Below, one piece after another: positions 48,464 through 57,214 of a DNA stretch of 64,000 bases (position 1 is the stretch's first letter; every line of letters begins with the position of its first letter). This DNA is from Microbacterium oleivorans (GTDB lineage: Bacteria > Actinomycetota > Actinomycetes > Actinomycetales > Microbacteriaceae): assembly GCF_013389665.1 (NCBI RefSeq), contig NZ_CP058316.1:310001-374000 (forward strand), in the 5' to 3' direction. The notes below the pieces were generated by a model that made no database searches, was not told the DNA's origin, and worked only from the letters and a program-made list of their open reading frames with translations. The translations under genes and the position numbers were made by a program.

Positions 48464-49858
48464 GTGACCGACATCGAGTACCGCATCGAGCACGACACCA
48501 TGGGAGAGGTCCGCGTCCCCAAGGACGCTCTCTACGCGGCACAGACCCAGCGGGCGGTCGAGAACTTCCCGATCTCGGGCTCGGGCCTCGAGGCGACCCA
48601 GATCGCCGCCCTCGCCCGCATCAAGAAGGCCGCGGCGCTGGCGAACAAGGAGCTCGGCACCCTCGACCCGGCCATCGCCGACGCGATCGCCGCGGCAGCG
48701 GACGAGGTCGTCACCGGTCGCCACGATGCGCAGTTCCCGGTCGACACGTATCAGACCGGTTCGGGCACCTCGTCGAACATGAACATGAACGAGGTGCTGG
48801 CCACCCTCGCCACGCGCTCGCTCGGCGCGACGGTGCACCCCAACGATCACGTCAACGCGTCGCAGTCGTCCAACGACGTCTTCCCCACCTCGGTGCACAT
48901 CGCCGTGACCCAGGCGCTCATCGACGACCTCATCCCCGCGCTCGACCACCTCGCCGTGGCCTTCGAGGACAAGGCGCAACGGTGGAAGGACGTCGTGAAG
49001 TCCGGCCGCACGCACCTCATGGATGCCACACCCGTGACCCTCGGCCAGGAGTTCGGCGGCTACGCACGCCAGATGCGGCTGGGCATCGACCGGGTCCAGG
49101 CCGTGCTCCCCCGCGTCGGCGAGGTGCCGTTGGGCGGCACCGCGGTCGGTACCGGCATCAACACGCCGCTCGGATTCCCCCAGAAGGTCATCGAGCTGCT
49201 CGCGGCCGAGACCGAGCTGCCCATCACCGAGGCGAAGGATCACTTCGAGGCACAGGCCAACCGCGATGGGCTCGTCGAGACCTCGGGCGCGCTGCGCACG
49301 ATCGCGGTCTCGCTCACCAAGATCAACAACGACATCCGCTGGATGGGGTCCGGCCCCAACACCGGCCTGGGCGAGCTTCACATCCCCGACCTCCAGCCCG
49401 GCTCGTCCATCATGCCGGGCAAGGTCAACCCGGTCGTCCCCGAGGCCGTCCTGATGGTCTCGGCGCGGGTCATCGGCAACGATGCGACCGTCGCGTGGGC
49501 CGGCGCGTCCGGTTCCTTCGAGCTCAACGTCGCGATCCCGGTCATGGGAACGGCGCTGCTGGAGTCCATCCGACTCCTCTCGAACGCCGTGCGCGTCCTG
49601 GCCGACAAGACCGTCGCCGGCCTCGAAGCCAACGTCGAGCGTGCCGCCGCCTTCGCCGGCATGTCACCCTCGATCGTCACGCCGCTGAACAAGCTCATCG
49701 GCTACGAGGCGGCGGCGAAGATCGCCAAGCACGCCGTGGCCGAGGGCATCACTGTCCGCGAGGCCGTCATCGCGCTCGGATACGTCGAACGGGGCGACCT
49801 GACCGAGGCCCAGCTCGACGAGAAGCTCGATCTGCTGTCGATGACCCACCCTGGTTGA
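48464..49858 (+). CDS. fumC: Class II fumarate hydratase
   Basis: A 464-residue iron-independent fumarase of the TCA cycle. Begins [20 protein letters not shown], contains [26 protein letters not shown] and the family signature [19 protein letters not shown] 48464 with GAGAGAAGGA upstream. It starts 29 nt past the carbonic anhydrase. The histidine kinase promoter (-10 GATAAT) overlaps its stop codon. Confidence 0.97.
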   Translation: MTDIEYRIEHDTMGEVRVPKDALYAAQTQRAVENFPISGSGLEATQIAALARIKKAAALANKELGTLDPAIADAIAAAADEVVTGRHDAQFPVDTYQTGSGTSSNMNMNEVLATLATRSLGATVHPNDHVNASQSSNDVFPTSVHIAVTQALIDDLIPALDHLAVAFEDKAQRWKDVVKSGRTHLMDATPVTLGQEFGGYARQMRLGIDRVQAVLPRVGEVPLGGTAVGTGINTPLGFPQKVIELLAAETELPITEAKDHFEAQANRDGLVETSGALRTIAVSLTKINNDIRWMGSGPNTGLGELHIPDLQPGSSIMPGKVNPVVPEAVLMVSARVIGNDATVAWAGASGSFELNVAIPVMGTALLESIRLLSNAVRVLADKTVAGLEANVERAAAFAGMSPSIVTPLNKLIGYEAAAKIAKHAVAEGITVREAVIALGYVERGDLTEAQLDEKLDLLSMTHPG

Positions 49859-49862
49859 TAAT
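49857..49862 (+). promoter_or_regulatory. -10 box of the histidine kinase gene
   Basis: GATAAT, 6 nt before the GTG at 49869, overlaps the fumC stop codon (TGA at 49856-49858). Suggests a leaderless transcript of the two-component pair. Confidence 0.5.
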
Positions 49863-49868
49863 CAGAGG

Positions 49869-50843
49869 GTGAGCCCATCGCGGTCGAAGGTTCGGCGCGC
49901 ACGCATCCTGGGGATCCTCCTGGCGATCGTGTGCGCCGGCTTCGTCGTCGCCGCCATCGGCGTTCTCCTGGTCCTCCTCGCCGCGGGGAGGGCGCTCCCG
50001 TGGGCGGCAGCGGCCGTGTTCTCGATCATCGGGATCGGTACGCTCGTCACCGTCGGGACGGTGGGCTGGCCGCTGCTGGTTCCGGCACCTCGTGACGCGG
50101 CCGCACAGGATGCCTCCGATGCAGCGGTGGAGGCGCAACGCCGCCTCCTCGACGACGTCCGACACGAGCTCAAGACGCCGATCGCCATCGTGCGGGGTCA
50201 CCTCGAGCTCATGGACTCCGCGGATGCCGCCGACGTCGAGGCCGTACGCGAGATCGCCACCGCCGAGCTCGACCGTATGACGCGCCTGATCGGCGACATC
50301 GACCTGCTCGCCTCCGTCGAAGGAGACCGCTTCGCGATGGACGACGTCGACCTGGAGGGCCTGACACAGCGCGTCGTCGACCTCGTGACGGTGATCCCCG
50401 GACATCGCTGGACCGTCGAGGCCACGCAACGCGCCGTGCTCCACGGCGATCCCGACCGGCTCCTGCAGGCCTGGTTGCAGCTCGCCGACAACGCGGCCAA
50501 GCACACGGCCCCGGGCACGGCGATCGAGCTCGGCAGCGGGGTGTACGCGGGGTCGGCGCATCTGTGGGTGCGCGATCACGGGCCGGGCATCGCGCCGGCG
50601 GCCCGCCACCGCATCTTCCGCCGCTTCGACCGCGGCGGCCGACGGCGCTCGGCGGGCGGGTCCGGCCTCGGTCTCGCCATCGTCGACGCGATCGCCAAGG
50701 GCCACGGCGGATCGTGCACGGTCGCCGACACCCCGGGCGGCGGCGCCACGTTCACCATCGAGATCCCTCTCCGCGCAGTCCGCCGCCTTCCGGCGCCGGT
50801 CCGTGCCGACGAGGTCGTCCTCCAGCGCAAGGAGATCGGATGA
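49869..50843 (+). CDS. Two-component sensor histidine kinase
   Basis: A 324-residue kinase: two N-terminal membrane helices (about residues 12-38 and 45-71) with almost no extracytoplasmic loop, then HisKA with His99 in VRHELKTPIAIVRGHLEL and an HATPase_c domain (N box LADNAAKHT, G1 RDHGPGIAP, F box FRRFDRGG, G2 GSGLGLAIVDAI). The lack of a sensor domain suggests an intramembrane-sensing kinase. It precedes its regulator with a 4-nt overlap, the reverse of the usual order. Signal unknown. Confidence 0.92.
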   Translation: MSPSRSKVRRARILGILLAIVCAGFVVAAIGVLLVLLAAGRALPWAAAAVFSIIGIGTLVTVGTVGWPLLVPAPRDAAAQDASDAAVEAQRRLLDDVRHELKTPIAIVRGHLELMDSADAADVEAVREIATAELDRMTRLIGDIDLLASVEGDRFAMDDVDLEGLTQRVVDLVTVIPGHRWTVEATQRAVLHGDPDRLLQAWLQLADNAAKHTAPGTAIELGSGVYAGSAHLWVRDHGPGIAPAARHRIFRRFDRGGRRRSAGGSGLGLAIVDAIAKGHGGSCTVADTPGGGATFTIEIPLRAVRRLPAPVRADEVVLQRKEIG

Positions 50844-51496
50844 CGCACATCCTCCTCGTCGACGACGAGCCGCACATCATCGGGCTCCTCGAGCGCGCGC
50901 TGCGCGCGGACGGTCTCGAGCCGGTCTCCGCCGAGGACGGCGAGAGTGCGCTGCAGCTGCTCGACGAGCGCGACATCGCTCTCGTAGTGCTCGATGTCGG
51001 CCTCCCGGGTATCGACGGCTTCGACGTCCTGCGCCGTATCCGCGCCGGCGGGTCGACCGTGCCCGTCATCATGCTGACGGCGCGCAGCGGCACCGCCGAC
51101 ACCGTCGAGGCGCTCGACGCCGGTGCGAGCGACTACGTCCCGAAGCCGTTCGTCGTCGCCGAGCTGCTGGCCCGCATCCGATCGCGGCTGCGCGAGAGCG
51201 CCGGGGCCTCGACGGTGCTCACCTACGACGGGGTCACCCTCGACATGCTGGCGCGACGGGCCACCGTCGAGGGGCACGACATCGATCTGTCCGCCCGCGA
51301 GTTCGCCCTGGCCGAGCAGTTCCTCCGCCACCCGGGTGAGGTGCTCACGCGCGAGACGCTGCTCAAGCAGGTCTGGGAGCTCGATTTCGATCCGGGCTCG
51401 AACGTCGTCGACGTGTACGTGCGATACCTCCGCGGCAAGGTCGGCGCGAGCCGCATCGCCACGGTCCGGGGCGAGGGATATCGCTGGGAGGCCTGA
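50840..51496 (+). CDS. OmpR-family response regulator
   Basis: A 218-residue regulator. Receiver: acidic pair Asp8-Asp9 (LVDDE), phosphorylation site Asp52 (VVLDVGLPG), Thr80 and Lys102 (YVPKPF). Output: winged HTH with REFALAEQFLRHPGEVLTRE and VDVYVRYLRGKVG ... VRGEGYRWEA. Target genes cannot be told; none of the neighbours shows a direct-repeat site that I can find. Confidence 0.94.
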   Translation: MTHILLVDDEPHIIGLLERALRADGLEPVSAEDGESALQLLDERDIALVVLDVGLPGIDGFDVLRRIRAGGSTVPVIMLTARSGTADTVEALDAGASDYVPKPFVVAELLARIRSRLRESAGASTVLTYDGVTLDMLARRATVEGHDIDLSAREFALAEQFLRHPGEVLTRETLLKQVWELDFDPGSNVVDVYVRYLRGKVGASRIATVRGEGYRWEA

Positions 51497-51528
51497 CGGC
51501 CGGACGCCGCGGACACGGCGCCCGGCCG
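51497..51528. terminator. Bidirectional hairpin between response regulator and phoH
   Basis: Positions 51497-51509 pair with 51516-51528 (13 bp with one mismatch, A-C on plus and G-U on minus), loop of 6 nt. Starts at the base after the response-regulator stop. Confidence 0.6.
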
Positions 51529-51536
51529 GGTGACGA

Positions 51537-52892
51537 TCAGCTCAGCTCACCGGCCTCGAGCAGATCGGTCACGAGGGCGGCGATCGCGGAGCGCTCGGAG
51601 CGCGTGAGGGTCACGTGCGCGAACAGATCGTGGCCTTTCAGCGTCTCGATGACCGAGGCGATGCCGTCGTGGCGTCCGACCCGGAGGTTGTCGCGCTGAC
51701 CGACGTCATGGGTGAGGACGACACGCGAGTTCTGCCCGACCCGGCTCAGCACCGTCAGCAGCACGTTGCGCTCGAGCGACTGCGCCTCATCGACGATCAC
51801 GAACGCATCGTGCAGCGACCGGCCGCGGATGTGGGTGAGCGGAAGCACCTCCAGCAGACCGCGGGCGATGATCTCCTCGACGACGTTGCCCGAGACGACC
51901 GACCCGAGCGTGTCGAAGATCGCCTGCCCCCAGGGGTTCATCTTCTCCTGCGCGTCTCCGGGGAGGTATCCGAGATCCTGCCCGCCGACGGCGAAGAGCG
52001 GTCGGAACACGATGATCTTCTTCTGCTGCTGACGCTCGAGCACGGCCTCCAGGGCGGCGCAGAGCGCGAGCGCCGACTTGCCCGTGCCGGCGCGGCCGCC
52101 GAGCGAGACGATGCCCACGTCGGGGTCGAGCAGCAGGTCGATCGCGATGCGCTGCTCGGCGGACCGCCCGTGCAGCCCGAACACGTCGCGGTCGCCCCGC
52201 ACGAGTCGGAACGACCCGTCGCCGGTGACCCGTCCGAGCGCCGAGCCGCGCTCGGAGTGGATGACGAGGCCGGTGTTCACCGGCACCCCGCGCACCTGCT
52301 CGCTCGTGGCGACCTCGCTCTCGTAGAGGTCGCTCATCTCGTCGCCCGAGAGATCGACGCCGGCGATGCCGGTCCACCCCGAGTCGATCGCCTGCTCGGC
52401 CAGGTACTCCTCGGCCGTGATGCCGAGAGAGGCCGCCTTGACCCGCATCGGCAGGTCCTTCGACACGACGGTCACCGGCTGCCCCTCCTGGGCCAGGTGC
52501 ATCGCGACGGCGAGGATGCGCGTGTCGTTGTCGCCCAACCGCATCCCCGCCGGCAGCACCGAGGGGTCGGTGTTCGTGAGTTCTACGCGGAGGGTTCCGC
52601 CCTCGCCCACCGGCACCGGGAAGTCCAGACGACCGTGTTCCACGCGGAGGTCGTCGAGGTGACGCAGCGCCTGACGGGCGAAGTACCCGATCTCGGGGTC
52701 GTGACGTTTGCCCTCGAGCTCGGTGACGACGACGACGGGCACGACGACCGAATGCTCGGCGAAGCGGAACAGAGCCCGCGGATCGCTCAGCAGCACCGAT
52801 GTGTCCAGGACGTAGGTGCGCAGCTCCTGATCGGAGATGTCACCTCCGCTGAGGATGACGCGACGCTGCTGGTCAGTTGCTCGTGCGGCCAC
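51537..52892 (-). CDS. PhoH family protein with N-terminal PIN domain (PhoH2-like)
   Basis: A 451-residue two-domain protein. Residues 25-150: PIN nuclease with Asp at [11 protein letters not shown], Glu in [11 protein letters not shown] and Asp in [13 protein letters not shown]-terminal PhoH P-loop ATPase: [18 protein letters not shown] (Walker A) and [13 protein letters not shown] (Walker B). In mycobacteria this PIN-PhoH fusion is an RNA helicase/RNase. GTG at 52892 has GGGGAG 6 nt upstream. A structured 179-nt gap separates it from uppS. Confidence 0.92.
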   Translation of the reverse strand: MAARATDQQRRVILSGGDISDQELRTYVLDTSVLLSDPRALFRFAEHSVVVPVVVVTELEGKRHDPEIGYFARQALRHLDDLRVEHGRLDFPVPVGEGGTLRVELTNTDPSVLPAGMRLGDNDTRILAVAMHLAQEGQPVTVVSKDLPMRVKAASLGITAEEYLAEQAIDSGWTGIAGVDLSGDEMSDLYESEVATSEQVRGVPVNTGLVIHSERGSALGRVTGDGSFRLVRGDRDVFGLHGRSAEQRIAIDLLLDPDVGIVSLGGRAGTGKSALALCAALEAVLERQQQKKIIVFRPLFAVGGQDLGYLPGDAQEKMNPWGQAIFDTLGSVVSGNVVEEIIARGLLEVLPLTHIRGRSLHDAFVIVDEAQSLERNVLLTVLSRVGQNSRVVLTHDVGQRDNLRVGRHDGIASVIETLKGHDLFAHVTLTRSERSAIAALVTDLLEAGELS

Positions 52893-53071
52893 AACCCACT
52901 CCCCGCTTCGGGTGTCTCACCCGATTTCCCGAGTCGACCGTGGGTCACGAGTCGTGATCGGCCGACTCGAACGGGCACCGTGCCCGTTGCGATGACAGTA
53001 CGACCGGCGGATGACGCCGCAGCGCCGCGACACACCCCGCAACGTTTCGGGCGGATGAACTCTTCGCGGCA
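52893..53071 (-). promoter_or_regulatory. Structured leader upstream of phoH
   Basis: Three hairpins lie in this gap: CGGGTG/CACCCG (52909-52923), CGAGTCG/CGACTCG (52930-52936 with 52963-52969) enclosing TCACGA/TCGTGA (52945-52957), and AACGGGCA/TGCCCGTT (52970-52988). They could be the uppS terminator, a phoH leader or both. Confidence 0.45.
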
Positions 53072-53848
53072 CTAACCGCCGTAGCGACGATCGCGCGTGG
53101 CGAAGTCGCGGATCGCGCGCAGGAAGTCCACCTCGCGCAGATCGGGGCCGAGCGCCTCGACGAAGTAGAACTCGCTGTGCGCCGACTGCCACAGCAGGAA
53201 GTCGCTGAGCCGCTGCTCGCCCGAGGTGCGGATCACGAGGTCGGGGTCGGCCTGTCCACCCGTGTAGAGGTGTTCGCCGATCTGCTCCGGTGTCAGGCTC
53301 GCGGCCAGCTCCTCGAGCGACCCGCCCCGCTCGTTGTGGGCCGCGATGATGCTGCGCACCGCGTCGACGATCTCGCCACGGCCCCCGTATCCCACCGCGA
53401 GGTTGACGTGCAGGCCGGTGTTCTCGCGCGTGCTTTCCTGTGCTTTGGAAAGCACGCGCGCGAGATCCTGGGGCAGTTGAGCCGCGCGTCCGACGTGCTG
53501 GACCCGCCACCCCGGCTCGCGCGCCAGCTTCTCGGCGAGCTCGGCGATGATCTCGAGCAGGTCGGCCAGTTCGCGGGAATCCCGCTTGGCGAGGTTGTCG
53601 TGCGAGAGCAGGTACAGCGACACCACTCGAATGCCCAGTTCATCGCACCAGCGCAGGAACTCGTGCATCTTCGCGGCGCCCGCCCGGTGCCCGTCGGCGG
53701 GGGTCGGATAGCCCGCCTGCCGGGCCCAGCGACGATTGCCGTCGATCATCATCGCGACGTGGTGGGGAACGACCTCGGGCGTCAGGTGCCGGCGGAGCCG
53801 GGACGCATACAGTCGGTAGAGGGGGCCTCTCCCCGGATTCTCAGCCAC
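53072..53848 (-). CDS. uppS: Isoprenyl transferase (undecaprenyl/decaprenyl diphosphate synthase)
   Basis: A 258-residue cis-prenyltransferase. HHVAMMIDGNRRWARQAGY holds the catalytic Asp and the diphosphate-binding Arg; LYLLSHDNLAKRDSRELADL and DPDLVIRTSGEQRLSDFLLW are family regions. It elongates farnesyl-type primers with IPP to the cell-wall carrier lipid. The GTG start lies 6 nt past TAGCGT (53855-53860), so the message is likely leaderless. Which chain length it makes cannot be read. Confidence 0.95.
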   Translation of the reverse strand: MAENPGRGPLYRLYASRLRRHLTPEVVPHHVAMMIDGNRRWARQAGYPTPADGHRAGAAKMHEFLRWCDELGIRVVSLYLLSHDNLAKRDSRELADLLEIIAELAEKLAREPGWRVQHVGRAAQLPQDLARVLSKAQESTRENTGLHVNLAVGYGGRGEIVDAVRSIIAAHNERGGSLEELAASLTPEQIGEHLYTGGQADPDLVIRTSGEQRLSDFLLWQSAHSEFYFVEALGPDLREVDFLRAIRDFATRDRRYGG

Positions 53849-53854
53849 GGTCCT

Positions 53855-53903
53855 ACGCTATCGCTCCCCCATGTGAGCGGTGGCATACGGCTCGGCGTAC
53901 TCT
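53855..53903. promoter_or_regulatory. Divergent leaderless promoters of uppS and trhA
   Basis: Minus strand: TAGCGT (53855-53860), 6 nt before GTG 53848. Plus strand: TACTCT (53898-53903), 6 nt before GTG 53910. Only 61 nt separate the two start codons. Confidence 0.55.
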
Positions 53904-53909
53904 TCAAAG

Positions 53910-54635
53910 GTGACCCGACCCGCACCCGACGAGGGCGCCGAGATGCCCCAGCTGCCACTCCTCGACGCCGCCGCCGCGAGCGCACAGGTCGAGCTCCGCC
54001 CGACGTGGCGAGGCTGGATCCATGCCGCGACGTTCCCGGTCGCCATCGCCGCCGGCATCGTACTCATCTCCCTCGCGCAGGGCGCCCCGGCGAAGTGGGC
54101 GAGCGCGGTGTTCATGGTGACGTCGCTGCTGTTGTTCGGCAACTCGGCGCTGTACCACCGCTTCGACTGGAAGCCGCGCACCAAAGCCATCCTCAAGCGC
54201 ATCGATCATGCGAACATCCTGCTGCTGATCGCCGGCACCTACACTCCACTGGCCGTCCTCGCGCTGCCCACCGACCAGTCGGTGCTGCTGCTCTCCCTCG
54301 TCTGGGGCGGGACGATCGCCGGCATCATCTTCCGCGTGTTCTGGATCCACGCGCCCCGCTGGCTCTACGTCGCCCTGTACCTCGTGCTCGGGTGGGGTGC
54401 GGTGATGTACATCGTCCCGTTGTTCCAGGCCAACGCCGCGATGATGATCCTCGTCGTCATCGGCGGCCTGCTCTACAGCGGCGGCGCCGTCGTCTACGCG
54501 CTGAAGAAGCCCAATCCGTGGCCCGGTCACTTCGGCTTCCACGAGATCTTCCACGTGTGCACGGTGCTCGCGTTCCTCTGCCACTGGACGGCGAGCCTGC
54601 TGATCGCGCTGGCCCCGGCGTACCACGCGGGCTGA
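53910..54635 (+). CDS. trhA: PAQR family membrane homeostasis protein TrhA (hemolysin III)
   Basis: A 241-residue seven-helix protein. FGNSALYHRFDWKPRTKAIL and KRIDHANILLLIAGTYTPLA carry the conserved Ser, His and Asp of the PAQR metal site, and FGFHEIFHVCTVLAFLCHW the C-terminal His pair. Implicated in membrane energetics or lipid homeostasis. The leaderless GTG 53910 is preferred over ATG 53943. Divergent from uppS. Confidence 0.9.
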   Translation: MTRPAPDEGAEMPQLPLLDAAAASAQVELRPTWRGWIHAATFPVAIAAGIVLISLAQGAPAKWASAVFMVTSLLLFGNSALYHRFDWKPRTKAILKRIDHANILLLIAGTYTPLAVLALPTDQSVLLLSLVWGGTIAGIIFRVFWIHAPRWLYVALYLVLGWGAVMYIVPLFQANAAMMILVVIGGLLYSGGAVVYALKKPNPWPGHFGFHEIFHVCTVLAFLCHWTASLLIALAPAYHAG

Positions 54636-54668
54636 CCGGCTCTCCGACGCGGGACCGCAGGCTCCGAC

Positions 54669-54911
54669 TCAGCGGGTCTCGGAGTCGTCGCCGCGTGCGG
54701 CGAGCTCCTCTTCGTCGAGCTGCTCGCGCACCTCGGCTCGGTACCGGCCGCGCCGCACGCGTCGCAGCATGTCGAGCAGCAGCAGCACGACGGCGATGGT
54801 GAGCACCACGATCGCGCCGAATCCCCACGGCCCGGGAGTGACCGACGTCGGATCCACCGTGATCTCGGGGATCGGGGTCGCCGCCGTCGTGAGCCACAGT
54901 AGGGAGTGCAT
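54669..54911 (-). CDS. Small membrane-anchored hypothetical protein
   Basis: An 80-residue protein: short extracytoplasmic N-terminus with Thr/Pro (TPIPEITVDPTSVTPGP), one membrane helix (FGAIVVLTIAVVLLLLDMLR) and a charged cytoplasmic tail (VRREQLDEEEL-like). GAGG lies about 5 nt before the ATG. Such proteins recur next to DUF4307 and greA in actinobacteria. Unknown function. Confidence 0.75.
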   Translation of the reverse strand: MHSLLWLTTAATPIPEITVDPTSVTPGPWGFGAIVVLTIAVVLLLLDMLRRVRRGRYRAEVREQLDEEELAARGDDSETR

Positions 54912-54991
54912 CGGTTCCTCGATCTGCGCGCGGAGCGCTTAGCCTGGAACCACCAGCCTAATCCCGCCGCAACCGACCCGGAGACCTCGCC

Positions 54992-55387
54992 ATGACCACG
55001 CAGCTCAAGCTCGACCACCGCTACGGTCGAACGCGCGAGAAGCGCTCACGGCGTCTCGTGATCACCGTGGCAGGTGTGCTCGGCGCCGGCGTCCTGGGAA
55101 TGGTCGCCTGGACGACCGTCGCCGGCGCCATCGACTCGGTCGACACCGACGCGACCGGCTTCGAGGTCGTCGACGACCACGCGGTCGTGGTGTCGTTCCA
55201 GGTCAGCGGCGCCGCGGGCAAGCCGCTGGCCTGCACCCTCGAAGCCCAGGACACCGAGCACGGCGTCGTGGGATGGCAGGTCGTGGAGTATCCCGCAGCA
55301 GACGGGGTGAGCCGGGCTTTCACCGAGACCATCCCGACCGTCGCGCTCGCGACCAACGGTTTGGTCACCTCCTGCTGGATCCCGTAG
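54992..55387 (+). CDS. DUF4307 domain-containing protein
   Basis: A 131-residue protein: basic N-terminus, one membrane helix (LVITVAGVLGAGVLGMVAW) and an extracytoplasmic domain with HAVVVSFQVSGAAGKPLACT and ending VTSCWIP; the Cys pair (LACTLEA and TSCWIP) may form a disulfide. Family members sit upstream of greA in many actinobacteria. GGAG precedes the ATG. Function unknown. Confidence 0.85.
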   Translation: MTTQLKLDHRYGRTREKRSRRLVITVAGVLGAGVLGMVAWTTVAGAIDSVDTDATGFEVVDDHAVVVSFQVSGAAGKPLACTLEAQDTEHGVVGWQVVEYPAADGVSRAFTETIPTVALATNGLVTSCWIP

Positions 55388-55427
55388 GCTAGCTGTTTCT
55401 TGTGCGCCCCGGTCGGATGCCGGGGCG
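55361..55427 (+). promoter_or_regulatory. greA promoter and 5' hairpin
   Basis: TTGGTC (55361-55366), 18-nt spacer, TAGGCT (55385-55390) form a good promoter inside the 3' end of the DUF4307 gene. A hairpin CGCCCCGG/CCGGGGCG (55405-55412 with 55420-55427) comes about 8 nt past the expected start site. It may end the DUF4307 transcript or attenuate greA. Confidence 0.55.
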
Positions 55428-55471
55428 TTCGCCATAGGCGGCCGGTGGCCGCGCCAGTGCAAGGAGATCAT

Positions 55472-55963
55472 ATGTCGAACGACGCTCCCGTCACCTTCCT
55501 CACCCAGGACGCCTACGATCGTCTGGTCGCGGAGCTCGAGCACCTGTCGACGACCGGCCGCGAGGAGATCGCGAAGCGCATCGAGATCGCCCGCGAGGAG
55601 GGCGACCTCAAGGAGAACGGCGGCTACCACGCTGCGAAGGACGAGCAGGGCAAGCAGGAGGCGCGCATCCGCACACTGCAGCAGCTCCTCAAGGACGCGA
55701 CCGTCGGCGAGGCGCCCGAATCGGACGGAACGGTGCTCTCGGGTACCGTCGTCACCGCGATCGTCGCCGGCGGCGAGGAGGTCTTCCTCCTCGGCAGCCG
55801 CGAGATCGCAGCAGGCTCCGAACTCGATGTCTACAGCGAGGCATCGCCGCTGGGCGCCGCCATCCTCGGCCTGAAGGAGGGCGAGAAGACCTCCTACACC
55901 GCGCCCAACGGACGCGAGATCCCCGTCGAGATCGTCAAAGTCGAGACCTACTCCGGCCAGTGA
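55472..55963 (+). CDS. greA: Transcription elongation factor GreA
   Basis: A 163-residue factor that rescues backtracked RNA polymerase. N-terminal coiled coil with the acidic tip in IAREEGDLKENGGYHAAKDE, and a C-terminal FKBP-like domain (ASPLGAAILGLKEGEKTSYT). AAGGAG lies 6 nt before the ATG at 55472. Its 3' end converges on ilvA with a 20-bp hairpin. Confidence 0.96.
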   Translation: MSNDAPVTFLTQDAYDRLVAELEHLSTTGREEIAKRIEIAREEGDLKENGGYHAAKDEQGKQEARIRTLQQLLKDATVGEAPESDGTVLSGTVVTAIVAGGEEVFLLGSREIAAGSELDVYSEASPLGAAILGLKEGEKTSYTAPNGREIPVEIVKVETYSGQ

Positions 55964-55969
55964 CCTCGC

Positions 55970-56016
55970 GGTTCGCGCCGACGGTCGTCAATCGGAGACG
56001 ACCGTCGGCGCGAACC
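55970..56016. terminator. Bidirectional terminator, 20-bp perfect stem
   Basis: Positions 55970-55989 pair perfectly with 55997-56016 around a 7-nt loop. It lies between greA and ilvA; the loop and right arm are the last codons of ilvA (stop 55988-55990). Confidence 0.8.
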
Positions 56017-57214
56017 CCGCATCCTCGAGGATCGTGATGACCTGTGCGCGGTGCTCCGCGCCCCGCGTCTCGACGCTCAGCTGCAGGATCACCTCGCTGA
56101 TCTGCAGACCCTGACCGTGCCGTGTGTGCAGCACTTCGATGACGTTCGCGCCGGCGACGGACAGCAGGTCCGAGACGCGTGCCAGCTGACCCGGGCGATC
56201 GGGCAGCGGGATCTGCAGGGTCATGTAGCGGCCCGACGCCGCCAGTCCGTGCGCCACCACCCGCTGCAGCAGCAGCGGGTCGATGTTGCCTCCCGACAGC
56301 ACGGCGACGGTGGGTCCCGTCGCCCGCACCTTGCCGGCGAGGATCGCGGCCACCCCGGCGGCGCCGGCGGGTTCGACGACCTGTTTCGCGCGCTCGAGCA
56401 GTACCAGGAGTGCTCGGGCGATGTCGTCGTCCGACACCGTGACCACCTCGTCGACAAGGGCGCGGATGACCTTGAACGGCTCGTCTCCGGGACGGCCCAC
56501 CGCGATGCCGTCCGCGATCGTCGGTGAGGTCTCGATGGCGAGCGGCTCGCCGGCTCGCAGTGACGACGGGTAGGCAGCGGCGTTCTCGGCCTGAACGCCG
56601 ACCACCCGGACGACGCGACCCTCGGCCTCGGCGCGACCCTTCACCGCCGCAGCCACACCGGCGATCAGCCCGCCGCCCCCGATGGGGATGATGAGCGTCT
56701 CGATGTCGGGGACCTGGTCGTACACCTCGAGGCCCAACGTCCCCTGACCGGTGATGACATCGGGATGGTCGAACGGATGGATGAGCACCGCTCCCGTGCG
56801 CTCGGCGAACTCCGCCGCCAGGCGCAGCGGCGTCTCGACCGTGGCACCCTCGAGCACCACGTCGGCGCCGTAGCCGCGGGTCGCGAGCAGCTTGGGCACC
56901 GGCACACCGAGCGGCATGAAGATCGTCGCGGCGATCCCGAGCTTCTGAGCGGCCAGGGCCACCCCCTGCGCGTGGTTGCCGGCCGATGCCGCCACGACGC
57001 CGCGCGCCCGTTCCTCGGCGGTCAGCCGCGAGAGTCTGTACGTGGCGCCGCGGATCTTGAACGAGCCGGTGCGCTGCAGGTTCTCGAGCTTGAGGTGCAC
57101 GGGGACGCCCAGCACGTCCGAGAGGTGCTCGGAGTACTCCATCGGCGTACAGGTGACGACGCCGTTCAGCACCTCGGCGGCATCCTCGAGGTCGGCCGGA
57201 CTCGGTCCGATCAT
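55988..57214 (-). CDS. ilvA: Threonine ammonia-lyase (threonine dehydratase)
   Basis: A 408-residue PLP enzyme giving 2-oxobutanoate for isoleucine synthesis. The PLP lysine is in LQRTGSFKIRGATYRL; SAGNHAQGVALAA, IPIGGGGLIAGVAAAVKG and VLSGGNIDPLL are family motifs. A C-terminal ACT-like domain of about 85 residues (QIPLPDRPGQLARVSDLLSV) may bind a regulatory amino acid. The start (MIGPSPADLE, 57214) overlaps the AI-2E-type transporter stop by 4 nt. Confidence 0.95.
   Translation of the reverse strand: MIGPSPADLEDAAEVLNGVVTCTPMEYSEHLSDVLGVPVHLKLENLQRTGSFKIRGATYRLSRLTAEERARGVVAASAGNHAQGVALAAQKLGIAATIFMPLGVPVPKLLATRGYGADVVLEGATVETPLRLAAEFAERTGAVLIHPFDHPDVITGQGTLGLEVYDQVPDIETLIIPIGGGGLIAGVAAAVKGRAEAEGRVVRVVGVQAENAAAYPSSLRAGEPLAIETSPTIADGIAVGRPGDEPFKVIRALVDEVVTVSDDDIARALLVLLERAKQVVEPAGAAGVAAILAGKVRATGPTVAVLSGGNIDPLLLQRVVAHGLAASGRYMTLQIPLPDRPGQLARVSDLLSVAGANVIEVLHTRHGQGLQISEVILQLSVETRGAEHRAQVITILEDAGFAPTVVSD

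Noticed and set aside
51615..53075. 486-codon plus-strand frame across phoH
   Set aside because: Antisense shadow of phoH, which has complete PIN and P-loop motifs.
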